A stretch of DNA of 64,000 nt from the NCBI RefSeq assembly GCF_000371925.1, contig NZ_AQVE01000023.1, positions 1 through 64,000 of the forward strand, in the 5' to 3' direction. The DNA is from Thiolinea disciformis DSM 14473. GTDB lineage: Bacteria; Pseudomonadota; Gammaproteobacteria; Thiotrichales; Thiotrichaceae. Under the pieces are notes generated by a model. That model searched no databases and was not told the DNA's origin. It was given only the letters and a program-made list of their open reading frames with translations. This document shows positions 25,931 through 34,627 of this stretch, in pieces (within the stretch, counting starts at the first letter, position 1; every line of letters begins with the position of its first letter). Made by a program: the position numbers and the translations under genes.

Positions 25931-26515
25931 TTATGCTTCAGGGTTTTCAGTATCATGTGGTGTTTGTGTTTCTAGAGTACGTACCGCATAGCGACGCTCT
26001 TCATCACTAATTTTTCCCACCTCTTCGCCCGCTAAATTATAACGCTGAGACCCATCCAAAACAGCTTGTAGATATTTTCCATGGCGGCAGTGCATCCGTA
26101 GTAGGCGTTGTACTACGCGTTTAGAGGCAGGTGGAAATTCCTGCTCCATAATCGCCAAAATAGCTTCTTCCACACCCAAAGCTAGTGGCTGGTAATTCGC
26201 CCATACGGGATAGGTGGCAAAGAGTTTATCGTTTAATTGATGAGCAAGTACTTTAGACGGTGGCGGCTCAGTATTCGCCTCAGTTTTTGGTTTGTTATTA
26301 CGAGGTTTTGCGGCTGTTTTTTTGCGCGTATCTGCACGCTCATTTTTAGGGCTGGGTGATTTAGCAGCAGGGCTGACGGGTAATTCTTCGCGGCGAATAA
26401 TGCGCTTACTTAATAAGCGATTGGCTCGGGAGCTTGTTTCGCTGCTGGTGGATTCAGTAGGAGTTTGCACTACTGGGCGTTTGAGAGTCAGCGTTTTTCG
26501 CGGCGTTTCAGTCAT
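25931..26515 (-). CDS. ProQ/FinO-family RNA chaperone
   Basis: The product has 194 residues. The first 85 are disordered and basic with Lys/Arg/Pro/Ser runs; residues 90-180 form a ProQ/FinO domain (KLFATYPVW, then a block ending RLLRMHCRHGKYLQAV and RYNLAGE). Such proteins bind structured small RNAs and mRNA 3' ends. The order, with an N-terminal tail and C-terminal FinO domain, differs from E. coli ProQ, where the FinO domain is N-terminal. It stands alone between two tRNA genes. Confidence 0.85.
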   Translation of the reverse strand: MTETPRKTLTLKRPVVQTPTESTSSETSSRANRLLSKRIIRREELPVSPAAKSPSPKNERADTRKKTAAKPRNNKPKTEANTEPPPSKVLAHQLNDKLFATYPVWANYQPLALGVEEAILAIMEQEFPPASKRVVQRLLRMHCRHGKYLQAVLDGSQRYNLAGEEVGKISDEERRYAVRTLETQTPHDTENPEA

Positions 26516-26676
26516 AATAGTTTGTTCGTTTGATAAGGTGTAATGTAGACTTACTCATCATGAGGAGTTGTCAACCAGTTTAATCCGACTAGGCTAGGTT
26601 TAGCTAGGTATTTGCCTGATTAAAAACCTTAAGTATAGACAAAAAGCTCAAAGGGCGGGGAATTTGGGCTTGTATT

Positions 26677-26767
26677 TGGCGGAGAGAGAGGGATTCGAAC
26701 CCTCGATAGGGGATTAGCCTATACACACTTTCCAGGCGTGCTCCTTAAACCACTCGGACACCTCTCC
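26677..26767 (-). tRNA. tRNA-Ser (GGA)
   Basis: On the minus strand the acceptor GGAGAGG pairs with TCTCTCC (one wobble), the anticodon GGA is in CCTGGAAAG, and a long variable arm typical of serine tRNA follows. Discriminator G and CCA are encoded. Confidence 0.95.
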
Positions 26768-26925
26768 GGTAAGAGGCCGCATCCTACCCTAGCTAAGGCG
26801 GCTTGTAAACTCTTCTGTTTTAAGAGTTTACCGTATATCACCTGTTATCGGTATTTGATCGACAAGACTTGAGCGGTCTTGTAGCATTCTTGCTTAAGGC
26901 GGGTTAACACAACAATAATGATAAA

Positions 26926-27969
26926 ATGGCGCTCACAACATTCAAGGCTGCTCTTATTTGGTGGAAAAGTAATCTATATGCAGGATTGCCGCCTATTCTG
27001 CGTGGCTTATTCCAAACTCACTTGCCACGTTTAGCCTTCAGTCTTGGCGAACAACAATTAGCTGTGCATTGGCTAAAAGATGGCAAGCAGCAAGTGGTAG
27101 GCAACTTTAGGCTGGATAAGCATTTTAATTTTCAAACAATCAGCAAGAAATACACCCGCCGTCCGCATCATCTGGAATTAATGTTGAGTGATAAACAAGC
27201 TTTACTGCTACAGCATACTTTTCCGGAAGCGGTTTTAGACAATTTAAAACAAGTCGTGTCTTATCAAATTGATCGTTTGACACCGTTTCAAACCGATGCG
27301 GTTTATTTTAATGCTCAAGTAGCGCAGCATGATAAGGCACGCAAAGAGCTTAAAGCTGACATTTATTTAGCGCCTACAGTGGTGGTGGATAAATTAGTGC
27401 AGCAGCTGGCTAGCCTTGGCATTCCCACTATTCAGCGTATTTCTGCCAAACAAGGTGCCATTACCCTTAGCAAAGTGCAAGATATTGCGTTAGACAAGCA
27501 GTTAGGTTGGTCAAAATGGCCGCTCTACATTTTTGGTGTGGCGTTAATAGCCTCCTTGTTGTTTCCGCTCCTGTATAAGCAACGGCGTTTGGAGCAAATT
27601 GATGCAGCGCTTGCTACTGTCAAAAGCGCCTCGGCTCAGCAATTAGACGTACGCGATAAATTAATGGCGGCGGATGAGGCGTTACGGTTTTTGCAAGAGC
27701 GGCGCAAGGCAGCACCTTTAATGTTAGAGGTTGTGGAGCGACTGTCAGCCGTATTGCCTAGTGATACTTGGTTGGAACGTATGGAAGTGAATGGAACGAC
27801 TGTTCAAATTCGTGGCGAATCCAGCGCAGCACTAAGTCTGATTGATACCTTAGAAGCTTCACCAAGTTTTGCAAAGGTGAGTTTCAAGTCACCGGTAACG
27901 CGCAATGCCGCGAATGGCAAGGACAAGTTTCATATTGAGGCGCAGGTCGAGCCGGTAATAACGCCATGA
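26926..27969 (+). CDS. gspL: Type II secretion GspL-like protein (PilN-type)
   Basis: The product has 347 residues. A cytoplasmic actin-like domain (about 30-190) precedes one membrane helix at about 198-216, a coiled coil and a periplasmic ferredoxin-like PilN/GspL domain with LPSDTWLERMEVNGTTVQIRG. GspL links the secretion ATPase to the inner-membrane platform. The gene starts the L-M-N-D block and its end overlaps gspM by four bases. The order resembles the xps system of Xanthomonas. The N-terminal part is shorter than in classical GspL, so a PilM/PilN-like hybrid name is possible. Confidence 0.75.
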   Translation: MALTTFKAALIWWKSNLYAGLPPILRGLFQTHLPRLAFSLGEQQLAVHWLKDGKQQVVGNFRLDKHFNFQTISKKYTRRPHHLELMLSDKQALLLQHTFPEAVLDNLKQVVSYQIDRLTPFQTDAVYFNAQVAQHDKARKELKADIYLAPTVVVDKLVQQLASLGIPTIQRISAKQGAITLSKVQDIALDKQLGWSKWPLYIFGVALIASLLFPLLYKQRRLEQIDAALATVKSASAQQLDVRDKLMAADEALRFLQERRKAAPLMLEVVERLSAVLPSDTWLERMEVNGTTVQIRGESSAALSLIDTLEASPSFAKVSFKSPVTRNAANGKDKFHIEAQVEPVITP

Positions 27970-28550
27970 GCGATTTAAGTGTTTCTAAAAGTTTTCATCC
28001 GCTCTTGGCTTGGCTATTGCTTGGTTTAATCTTGTCCGCAGTTTTAATGTATGGTGTTGTGCCGACTTTGCTGAAATCGCAGCAATATTCAGACGATATT
28101 GAACAAGGTTACCTGCGTTTAGTAAAGCTACGTCAAGCGGCCTTAGATGCGCCGAAGTTTGCCAACGAATATGAGCGCGTGGCGCAGCAGGGTTTGGATA
28201 AATTGTTTTATCCTGAAGGTATGACCAGTGCACAAGTGGGTAAGGAGCTACAAAATCAATTAACCGCTGTGGTCGCCAAGCATCAAGGTTTGATGCTGAG
28301 CTCCGAAGTTTTAGAGCCAGAAAAAAATCAAGCTGAAGCCACTGCCACGCTCTACCAGCAGGTGAGTGTACAGGCCAGTTTTCAAGGCTCCATGGTTTTA
28401 TTGCGTGATGTTTTACATGCCTGTGCTCAAGCACGTCCTTTAATGTTTGTTGATGCACTGGAAGTGCGTCCAGTGTCTGAACCAGAAACCCAACAAATTA
28501 AGGCCACTGTGAAAGTGTCGACCTATTGGCGTGGGGGCGCGGCATTGTGA
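27966..28550 (+). CDS. gspM: Type II secretion GspM-like protein
   Basis: The product has 194 residues with one N-terminal membrane helix (about 12-32), a coiled coil and a periplasmic ferredoxin-like domain, as in GspM/PilO. It should dimerise with GspL in the inner-membrane platform. It starts inside the gspL stop (ATGA) and its stop overlaps the next start, so L, M and N are translationally coupled. Identification rests on topology and gene order more than on sequence motifs. Confidence 0.7.
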   Translation: MSDLSVSKSFHPLLAWLLLGLILSAVLMYGVVPTLLKSQQYSDDIEQGYLRLVKLRQAALDAPKFANEYERVAQQGLDKLFYPEGMTSAQVGKELQNQLTAVVAKHQGLMLSSEVLEPEKNQAEATATLYQQVSVQASFQGSMVLLRDVLHACAQARPLMFVDALEVRPVSEPETQQIKATVKVSTYWRGGAAL

Positions 28551-29410
28551 AGTCCTTATTTAAACCCCCTATTCAAAATCTCTTATGGTTAGCAAGCTTA
28601 GGCTGTTTAAGTTTCGCCGCTTGGAATTTATGGCAATTACGTCAGTTGAGTGAGCAACAGACCCAAGCAGCGAGTGTAGCGATCCAATTACCTGATGCAG
28701 CCGCGTTACAAGTGCCGGAGCTGTCAACGTATACACGTTTAGTCGAAGCCCCTTTATTTTGGGAATCACGTGCCCCTAAGTCCGATACGCCAGCAGTGGC
28801 CGTTGTTGCCGAACCCGTTGCTCCTCCTGCTGAATTACCCAAAGGGCGATTGGTAGGCATTGTGAATAATGGCAAAAAACATTATGGCTTGGTGCGGGGC
28901 GAAGAGAAAAATCTTTCCCTTTATCAAGGGGATCAGTGGGATGGTTGGACAGTTGAATCTATTGCAAAAGATCGCTTGGTATTGGTAGCTGGGGCACAAA
29001 AACAAGAAGTTCGTTTATTAGCAGAGTTTTCTGCCCCTAAAGAAAATCAACAATTAGCTAAGGCCAAGCAACAAGCTAAACAGCTTTTGCCACCGGTAAA
29101 TGCAGGCGGGCAAGCGGCTTTAGCTCAAGCACAGGCAGCCTTACCTAAGCTTCCACAGGAGGCGCTTAATCAAGTCGTGAAGTCTTTACCAGCCGAAATT
29201 GCCGCCAATGTGCTATTACCGATACTACAGCCAGCTTCTCCTGCTCAGCCAGATAGTGGAACAACGGGTAGCGAAGCTATTGCTAAGTCGCCACCCGATA
29301 CGTCAAAGCCGCTTGAATTAGCTCCTGATGCGGCTGTGAGTTTGCATCAGGCCTTGGAGGCTAGGCAAAAATTAATGGCCGAACGTTGGGGAAGTGCAGC
29401 CAATCAATAA
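28547..29410 (+). CDS. Type II secretion GspC/XpsN-like protein
   Basis: The product has 287 residues. One N-terminal membrane helix (about 10-28) is followed by a periplasmic homology region at about 95-165 (PKGRLVGIVNNGKKHYGLVRG, with the YQGDQWDGWTVESI strand) and a Pro/Ala/Gln-rich tail. This HR domain contacts the N-terminal domains of the secretin. I chose the GTG at 28547 overlapping the gspM stop; the upstream TTG at 28526 lacks a ribosome-binding site. The order L-M-N-D matches Xanthomonas XpsN. No PDZ domain is visible. Confidence 0.7.
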   Translation: MKSLFKPPIQNLLWLASLGCLSFAAWNLWQLRQLSEQQTQAASVAIQLPDAAALQVPELSTYTRLVEAPLFWESRAPKSDTPAVAVVAEPVAPPAELPKGRLVGIVNNGKKHYGLVRGEEKNLSLYQGDQWDGWTVESIAKDRLVLVAGAQKQEVRLLAEFSAPKENQQLAKAKQQAKQLLPPVNAGGQAALAQAQAALPKLPQEALNQVVKSLPAEIAANVLLPILQPASPAQPDSGTTGSEAIAKSPPDTSKPLELAPDAAVSLHQALEARQKLMAERWGSAANQ

Positions 29411-29509
29411 GATCGTATACAAGGGCTTAAGCCGATAGGCTGTTGGTTTTGCGCTGGTTTCTGAAAGCTGAAATAATCGAATGATAAGAATAATAAATGG
29501 GGTTTGCTT

Positions 29510-31720
29510 GTGTTGAATAGAATCGCAGTCGTGCTACTAGCGAGCCTATCGGTCGCGATGGCTGCCTGCACTTCCACAAAGGATGGTCCAGGGTTTCGCA
29601 GAAATGTGAATAGTAAGTCATTTCAGCGCAGTGCAGCTATCAAGCAATTAGATAAAGAGCGTTCTGGCTTTAATCTGCCGTTTGTTCAGATGCCTAAAAC
29701 CAATTATGCCGCTACACAGCCTTTCGTTGAAGAACCGGCTGTGACAGTCACCAAGACAGCACCTAATCAAACCACTGATATGGAGCTGATTTTGGGAAAT
29801 CAGCAATATTATCGTAATGATGTGGAGCGCTCTAAAAGTTTCTCAGGAAAAGTCTCTAAACAAAGTGGAGAAGGTATTGCTTTAAACTTTGAGCGAGCGA
29901 GTGTGCGTGAAGTTGTTGGCGTGGTGTTAGGGGATATTCTGAAGCAAACGTATATTGTTGAGCCGGGAGTGGAAGGTGAGGTCACCATTAATTCTAGTGC
30001 CCCGATTCCGCGAGATGCTTTAATTCCAACCTTAGAGTCCTTGCTACAAACCCAAGGCGCTGTCTTATATAAAGACGATAATGGTAGTTTCCGAGTAGCT
30101 GCGCGCGCTAATTTAAAAGGCCGTAGTTTTGTACCTAATGCTGGCAAAATTAAAGCAGGGTATAGCTTGCAAATTATTCCTCTGCGTTATATTCCAGCGC
30201 CCGAAATGCAGAAAATTCTGGAGCCACTGGCTAATCCCGATGCGTTTGTACGTGTCGATCCCAACCGTAATTTGTTGGTGTTAGCAGGTAGTAGCGCCGA
30301 GCTAGAAAGTCTTAATGCCACGATTCGAACCTTTGATGTCGATGTATTACAAGGCATGTCGGTCGGGATTTACCGCATTAAGAATGTAGAAGCGCAGGTG
30401 GTAGCTAAAAATCTGGATGCGTTATTTGGACAGGGCGGGAATAGTCCAATGGCAGGCATGGTGAAAATTGTGCCTATCGAGCATATGAATAGCTTGATGA
30501 TGATTTCGGCTAGTGCAGATTATTTGCGTGAGATGAAGGCTTGGGTGGATCGCTTTGATCAAACCGGTCCAGTAGCGGGACAACAGTTATATGTTTATAG
30601 CGTCCAAAACGGCAATGCAGAACATTTGGCGGATATGCTCAACCAAATTTTCTCCGGCAAAGCGGGCTCGAAAAAATCGGGTACGCCTAGTAGTTTAGCG
30701 CCCGGATTAACACCGGTGACCGTGGGCGGTGATGGTAAGCCTAGTACGGAGGCGGCGATCAATAATCTCTTAGGTGGTGGCTTAAGTAGTGAGGGAGTAT
30801 CGATTAATGCCGATGCGGATGTCAAAATCGTCGCAGATAAAACGAATAATTCTTTGATGATTTTGTCCAGTGAGGCGATGTATCGTCAGATTTTAGAAGC
30901 CTTGAAACGCATTGATATCATGCCCATGCAGGTGCAAGTTGAAGCATCAATTTTGGAAGTCACTTTGTCTAAGGGAATGGAAAATGGTGTGCAATGGTAT
31001 TTGCAAAATAATTTAGATACCAATGGCTTAGGTGTAGGCGCTTTGTCCACCAGTTCCAATGGTTTTTCCTTTAGCTTATCGGGTGGTGCGGTTAGCCTGA
31101 AAACCTTTGTGAATTCGTTAGCACGCGAATCGAAAGTTAAGGTGATTTCCTCACCTTCGATTTTGGTCTTGGATAATCAGACCGCTGAGATTCGTGTTGG
31201 TGATCAGCAACCTATTTTTACAGGTGAGTTAAGTGCTGGAGCAGGTGATACTTTAACGACCTCAAAAACGATTCAATATAAGGATACAGGGGTATCTTTG
31301 ACCGTCACCCCGCATGTCAATTCAAATGGCATGGTGAAAATGGATATTCAACAGGATATTACGGATGTAGGCGAAGAGGACTCCGTGACCAAAAATCGTA
31401 GTTTCTTACAGCGTAAAATCAAAAGTAATATCGCGGTGCAAAGTGGTGAAACGATTGTCTTGGGTGGTTTGATTCGTGAGAATCAAAGTGACAGTGAAAC
31501 CGGTATTCCCGTCTTAAAGAACCTTCCTTTAGTCGGGGGGGCTTTTAATGTGACTTCCAAAGGGAATAAGCGTACCGAGCTATTAGTCTTGATTACACCC
31601 ACGGCAATTAAAGACCAACAAGCCTTAGCCAAAAATAGTGCTGACATGCGTGACCGTATGAAACGTCTGATGGATGACGATAGCTTTGTACGCCAGTTGC
31701 AAGGGATGTATGTTAAGTAA
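29510..31720 (+). CDS. gspD: Type II secretion secretin GspD
   Basis: The product has 736 residues and forms the outer-membrane pore. The N-terminus is a lipoprotein signal with lipobox AMAAC. N0-N3 domains span roughly 115-450, with a Gly/Ser-rich insert at about 385-440, and the secretin core follows (VQVEASILEVTLS, then ETIVLGGLIRENQS and IPVLKNLPLVGGAF). I chose GTG at 29510, with GGGG 7 nt upstream; the TTG at 29504 is too close to it. The 93-bp gap after the GspN-like gene may hold its own signals. The stop overlaps the next lipoprotein gene. Confidence 0.9.
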   Translation: MLNRIAVVLLASLSVAMAACTSTKDGPGFRRNVNSKSFQRSAAIKQLDKERSGFNLPFVQMPKTNYAATQPFVEEPAVTVTKTAPNQTTDMELILGNQQYYRNDVERSKSFSGKVSKQSGEGIALNFERASVREVVGVVLGDILKQTYIVEPGVEGEVTINSSAPIPRDALIPTLESLLQTQGAVLYKDDNGSFRVAARANLKGRSFVPNAGKIKAGYSLQIIPLRYIPAPEMQKILEPLANPDAFVRVDPNRNLLVLAGSSAELESLNATIRTFDVDVLQGMSVGIYRIKNVEAQVVAKNLDALFGQGGNSPMAGMVKIVPIEHMNSLMMISASADYLREMKAWVDRFDQTGPVAGQQLYVYSVQNGNAEHLADMLNQIFSGKAGSKKSGTPSSLAPGLTPVTVGGDGKPSTEAAINNLLGGGLSSEGVSINADADVKIVADKTNNSLMILSSEAMYRQILEALKRIDIMPMQVQVEASILEVTLSKGMENGVQWYLQNNLDTNGLGVGALSTSSNGFSFSLSGGAVSLKTFVNSLARESKVKVISSPSILVLDNQTAEIRVGDQQPIFTGELSAGAGDTLTTSKTIQYKDTGVSLTVTPHVNSNGMVKMDIQQDITDVGEEDSVTKNRSFLQRKIKSNIAVQSGETIVLGGLIRENQSDSETGIPVLKNLPLVGGAFNVTSKGNKRTELLVLITPTAIKDQQALAKNSADMRDRMKRLMDDDSFVRQLQGMYVK

Positions 31721-32108
31721 GTCCCTAGCTTTGCTGGGGTGTATGGCACTCTTGCTAAGTGCCTGTGATTCGCATGAACTGACAGTCAAACGACTGGCAC
31801 AACAACGCTGGGAGGCATTGATTGCAGGGAGGTTGGAGGAGGCTTATCGTTTTTATACCGATGCTTTTCAGTCCACTACCACGCTGGATCAGTTTAAAAA
31901 GACAGTACGCGGCGTCGGTTTTTGGCAGCAAGCAGAAATACAAAAAGTCCAGTGTGAATCTAAGGTGCAACGTTGTATAGCTGAGGTAAAAGTGACCGTG
32001 GTGCTGAAAATGCGTGGTATTACTGAGCCCATCAAGACCAGCGATATGCTACAGGAAGTCTGGGTGAAGCAAGCGTGGCTTTCGGACTGGCGGTATATAA
32101 AAGATTAA
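31710..32108 (+). CDS. Small lipoprotein after gspD
   Basis: The product has 132 residues: a lipoprotein signal with lipobox LLSAC and a mature domain of about 110 residues with an NTF2-like look (WEALIAGRLEEAYRFY, then strands). The start overlaps the gspD stop by 11 bp with AAGGGA just upstream, so it is coupled to gspD. It might serve as pilotin or accessory for the secretin, by position only. The first in-frame start at 31674 lies deep in gspD and is unlikely. Confidence 0.6.
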   Translation: MLSKSLALLGCMALLLSACDSHELTVKRLAQQRWEALIAGRLEEAYRFYTDAFQSTTTLDQFKKTVRGVGFWQQAEIQKVQCESKVQRCIAEVKVTVVLKMRGITEPIKTSDMLQEVWVKQAWLSDWRYIKD

Positions 32109-32138
32109 TAAAATCTATTAAAATCGTATTTTAAGTTA

Positions 32139-32152
32139 AGCCTAATTAGGCT
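32139..32152. promoter_or_regulatory. 14-bp perfect palindrome upstream of exported protein gene
   Basis: AGCCTAATTAGGCT is a perfect palindrome in the AT-rich gap before the gene at 32224. It could be an operator; no T-run follows. Confidence 0.35.
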
Positions 32153-32223
32153 ATAGCGCGCCTAAGCGCAAGCTGATTAAAAATACTCCAAATAAAATAT
32201 AATAATAATCGGAGGCACGAGCC

Positions 32224-33711
32224 GTGTTTAAAAAACATAAATTAGCGCTTGGGATAGCTGCCAGTCTTTTAGGTGGTGTCGTGGTGTACACCAGCGTACA
32301 AGCGGTGCATGTTAATCCCGATGGCACGGGACAGGTTTTAATTTTCCCCTATTACAATGCTCACCCCGGTTATATCACGAATGTGAATTTGGTGAATTCG
32401 ACCAACCAAACTAAAGCTGTGCGTATTCGTTTTCGTGATAGCGCGGAAAATAGTGACGTCAGCAATTTTAACTTGTATTTGTCACCCCAAGATGTATGGA
32501 CAGGTAGTGTACGCATTGCCAAAAATAAGAGTGGGGTCGATGTGGTTTCCGTGAATACCCGTGATCGTACTTGCGCTATGCCGGCTCTGGCTTCCTGCAA
32601 AACGGGTGAATGTGAAGTAAATATTCCTTTTAATAGTCTAGATGTAAAAGCGGCTGATCTTGAGGAAGGCTTCATTGAAGTGATTGAAATGGGTGTTGTG
32701 AATGACAGCACTGTGGTGGCGGGTGTTAAACATGTCAATGGTATTCCAAAAGACTGTACGGTTATTGAAAAGGCATGGACAGATAAGCGTTTTACGGCAG
32801 GAGCAGGGGACAAAGCGCTGGGATTAACAGCGCCTAGTGGTGGTTTATTTGGTTCTTCTGCTATTCTCAATATTGCTGGCGGTGGGGCGATTGCAATTGA
32901 CCCAGTGGCGATTGAAAACTACAGCACCGTAGCGCAACATTATAAACCTACCGATATAAACACCTTCTTATTACCTTCGTTAGCTTCTGGGAATGTCACT
33001 ACTAGTAATATCCTTGTCAAGAACGCCGATGGTAATACTGATCTAGTCGAAACCGAATGGAAAGCCACGGAAGATGCTTGTTTAAAAGCTATTGCAGCAC
33101 CTTGCGGTACAAATCCTTATCCGATGGCGCATGTCTTATTGGGTGCGCACCTGATGAATGAGTATTTTGCTGACCCTACGGGGGGCTATGACGGTCACAC
33201 CGATTGGGTCATCACTTTCCCCATGCGCCAGTATGATATTTTCAACGGCTCAAACGATGTCTTGGCCACGATCGCTGGTGTGTATGACCGCGAAGAAAAC
33301 CAGCAAACGACGGCACGTAATGCAGGCTTTGGCTTTGTCGCTAATACCACTGCTAAGGAGCAAGGTTTGCTAGCGCGTGGCGTGAATGTCATTAGTTTTA
33401 CCAGTACTGACGGTAGCTATGACAAAACCTATACGGTATTAGGTAGTGCTGCTACACAAGAATTATCGGTCGGTGCATTTGTGAATGGCTGGGCAAATCT
33501 ATCTTTCCCTGCCTATACCTTAGGCGCTGGTATTTCCAAGGTGACAGCTTATGGCAAATCTGCAGGCAGTTATGATGCTAGTAGTGTGATTTATCAGGGT
33601 GTTCCGGTCTTAGGTTTTGCGGCTATCCAAGGTAAGGTAGGCGCGGGTAATGCGGCGAATTTCGCTGATGCGATTCCGCATCGTGTAGGTCATCTCGTAC
33701 CGAGTAAATAA
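32224..33711 (+). CDS. Exported protein of unknown function
   Basis: The product has 495 residues and begins with a GTG 9 nt after GGAGG. A signal peptide (about 1-27, cleavage near SVQA) precedes a mature protein with many beta-strand segments, starting HVNPDGTGQVLIFPYYNAHP. Four cysteines near residues 119-137 may form disulfides. There are no membrane segments after the signal. It resembles conserved hypothetical surface or secreted proteins of some gammaproteobacteria, but I cannot name the family. Being next to the secretion genes it could be a type II substrate; that is conjecture. Confidence 0.6.
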   Translation: MFKKHKLALGIAASLLGGVVVYTSVQAVHVNPDGTGQVLIFPYYNAHPGYITNVNLVNSTNQTKAVRIRFRDSAENSDVSNFNLYLSPQDVWTGSVRIAKNKSGVDVVSVNTRDRTCAMPALASCKTGECEVNIPFNSLDVKAADLEEGFIEVIEMGVVNDSTVVAGVKHVNGIPKDCTVIEKAWTDKRFTAGAGDKALGLTAPSGGLFGSSAILNIAGGGAIAIDPVAIENYSTVAQHYKPTDINTFLLPSLASGNVTTSNILVKNADGNTDLVETEWKATEDACLKAIAAPCGTNPYPMAHVLLGAHLMNEYFADPTGGYDGHTDWVITFPMRQYDIFNGSNDVLATIAGVYDREENQQTTARNAGFGFVANTTAKEQGLLARGVNVISFTSTDGSYDKTYTVLGSAATQELSVGAFVNGWANLSFPAYTLGAGISKVTAYGKSAGSYDASSVIYQGVPVLGFAAIQGKVGAGNAANFADAIPHRVGHLVPSK

Positions 33712-33721
33712 GCGGTTATAG

Positions 33722-33753
33722 CCACTAACCGAAATACAGGCTTCGGTTAGTGG
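33722..33753 (+). terminator. Strong hairpin after exported protein gene
   Basis: A perfect 12-bp stem CCACTAACCGAA / TTCGGTTAGTGG with an 8-nt loop. There is no T-run, so it may stabilise the mRNA end or act with Rho. Confidence 0.6.
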
Positions 33754-33835
33754 AGGGCTATGTTGATTATCCTGCGTCGTTCGAGCGTATGCTTTGGTTG
33801 ATTAGTGATGGGAGGCGTGACTGAGGTTCAATCCT

Positions 33836-34627
33836 ATGAACACACATGCTCTGTATAGTAGTTTGGGTTTAGCATGGCAATTATTGCGCCGTGACTTACA
33901 CGAGCGTCATGCGGGAATGCTGTTGGGTACATGGTGGTGGTTGGTTCAACCTTTAATCTTATTGGGCTTATACACTTGGGTGTTTGGTGCAGTGTTACAA
34001 CTGCGTTTTGCGCCTCATGATGTCAGCAATAATTTTAGCTATGCACATTATTTGTTTGCGGGTCTTGTAGTGTTTAATGCATTCAGCGAAGTCTTAACCC
34101 GCGCACCCACTTGTATCAGTGATCGGCGTGATTTATTACTCAATACCCCTTTGCCACTTTGGATTTTACCTTTATTGCCGGTGGCTAGTTCCATAGTTTT
34201 GGAGTGGCTGGGCTTAGCCGTTCTCGTGGGGGTGTTGCTAATCAGTGGCCACGCCTCATGGTCATTGATTTGGCTATATTGGCCATTGCTGTTGGTACGC
34301 CTTGTATTGTCCTTAGCGGCTTCTTATAGCTTAGCCTGTTTAGGGGTGTTCTTGCGGGATTTGCGTCAAATCATGCCCGCCTTTCTCACTGTTTTATTAT
34401 TCATCACTCCCATTTTGTATCCACTACATAGCGTCCCTGCGGACTATCGTGCGTGGTATGACTGGAATGCCTTAGGTCATTTGGTTCAAGCCTATCGTTC
34501 TATGCTATTCGAAGCCAATTTAAAGGCAGCACTCTTGATGAGCTTGCTATTTTTAGCAAGTGTCTTACTCGGATTTGCCGCTTTACTGTTTCAAATTCTT
34601 GCACCGCGCGTGCGATTTGCTTTATGA
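33836..34627 (+). CDS. Polysaccharide ABC transporter permease (Wzm-like)
   Basis: The product has 263 residues with six predicted membrane helices and the ABC-2 type motif set (GTWWWLVQPLILLGLY near 30-45, a helix with LGVFLRDLRQIMPAFL near 170-185). It should export a lipid-linked glycan across the inner membrane with the ATPase encoded next, whose start overlaps its stop. It heads the surface polysaccharide cluster and begins with GAGG 9 nt before the ATG. Confidence 0.85.
   Translation: MNTHALYSSLGLAWQLLRRDLHERHAGMLLGTWWWLVQPLILLGLYTWVFGAVLQLRFAPHDVSNNFSYAHYLFAGLVVFNAFSEVLTRAPTCISDRRDLLLNTPLPLWILPLLPVASSIVLEWLGLAVLVGVLLISGHASWSLIWLYWPLLLVRLVLSLAASYSLACLGVFLRDLRQIMPAFLTVLLFITPILYPLHSVPADYRAWYDWNALGHLVQAYRSMLFEANLKAALLMSLLFLASVLLGFAALLFQILAPRVRFAL

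Noticed and set aside
27985-28458. 157-codon minus-strand ORF under gspM
   Set aside because: Antisense to a coupled secretion operon, with His/Trp/Arg-rich shadow composition.
32198-32203. TATAAT as promoter of the exported protein gene
   Set aside because: It is only a few bases upstream of the Shine-Dalgarno and has no matching -35 element.
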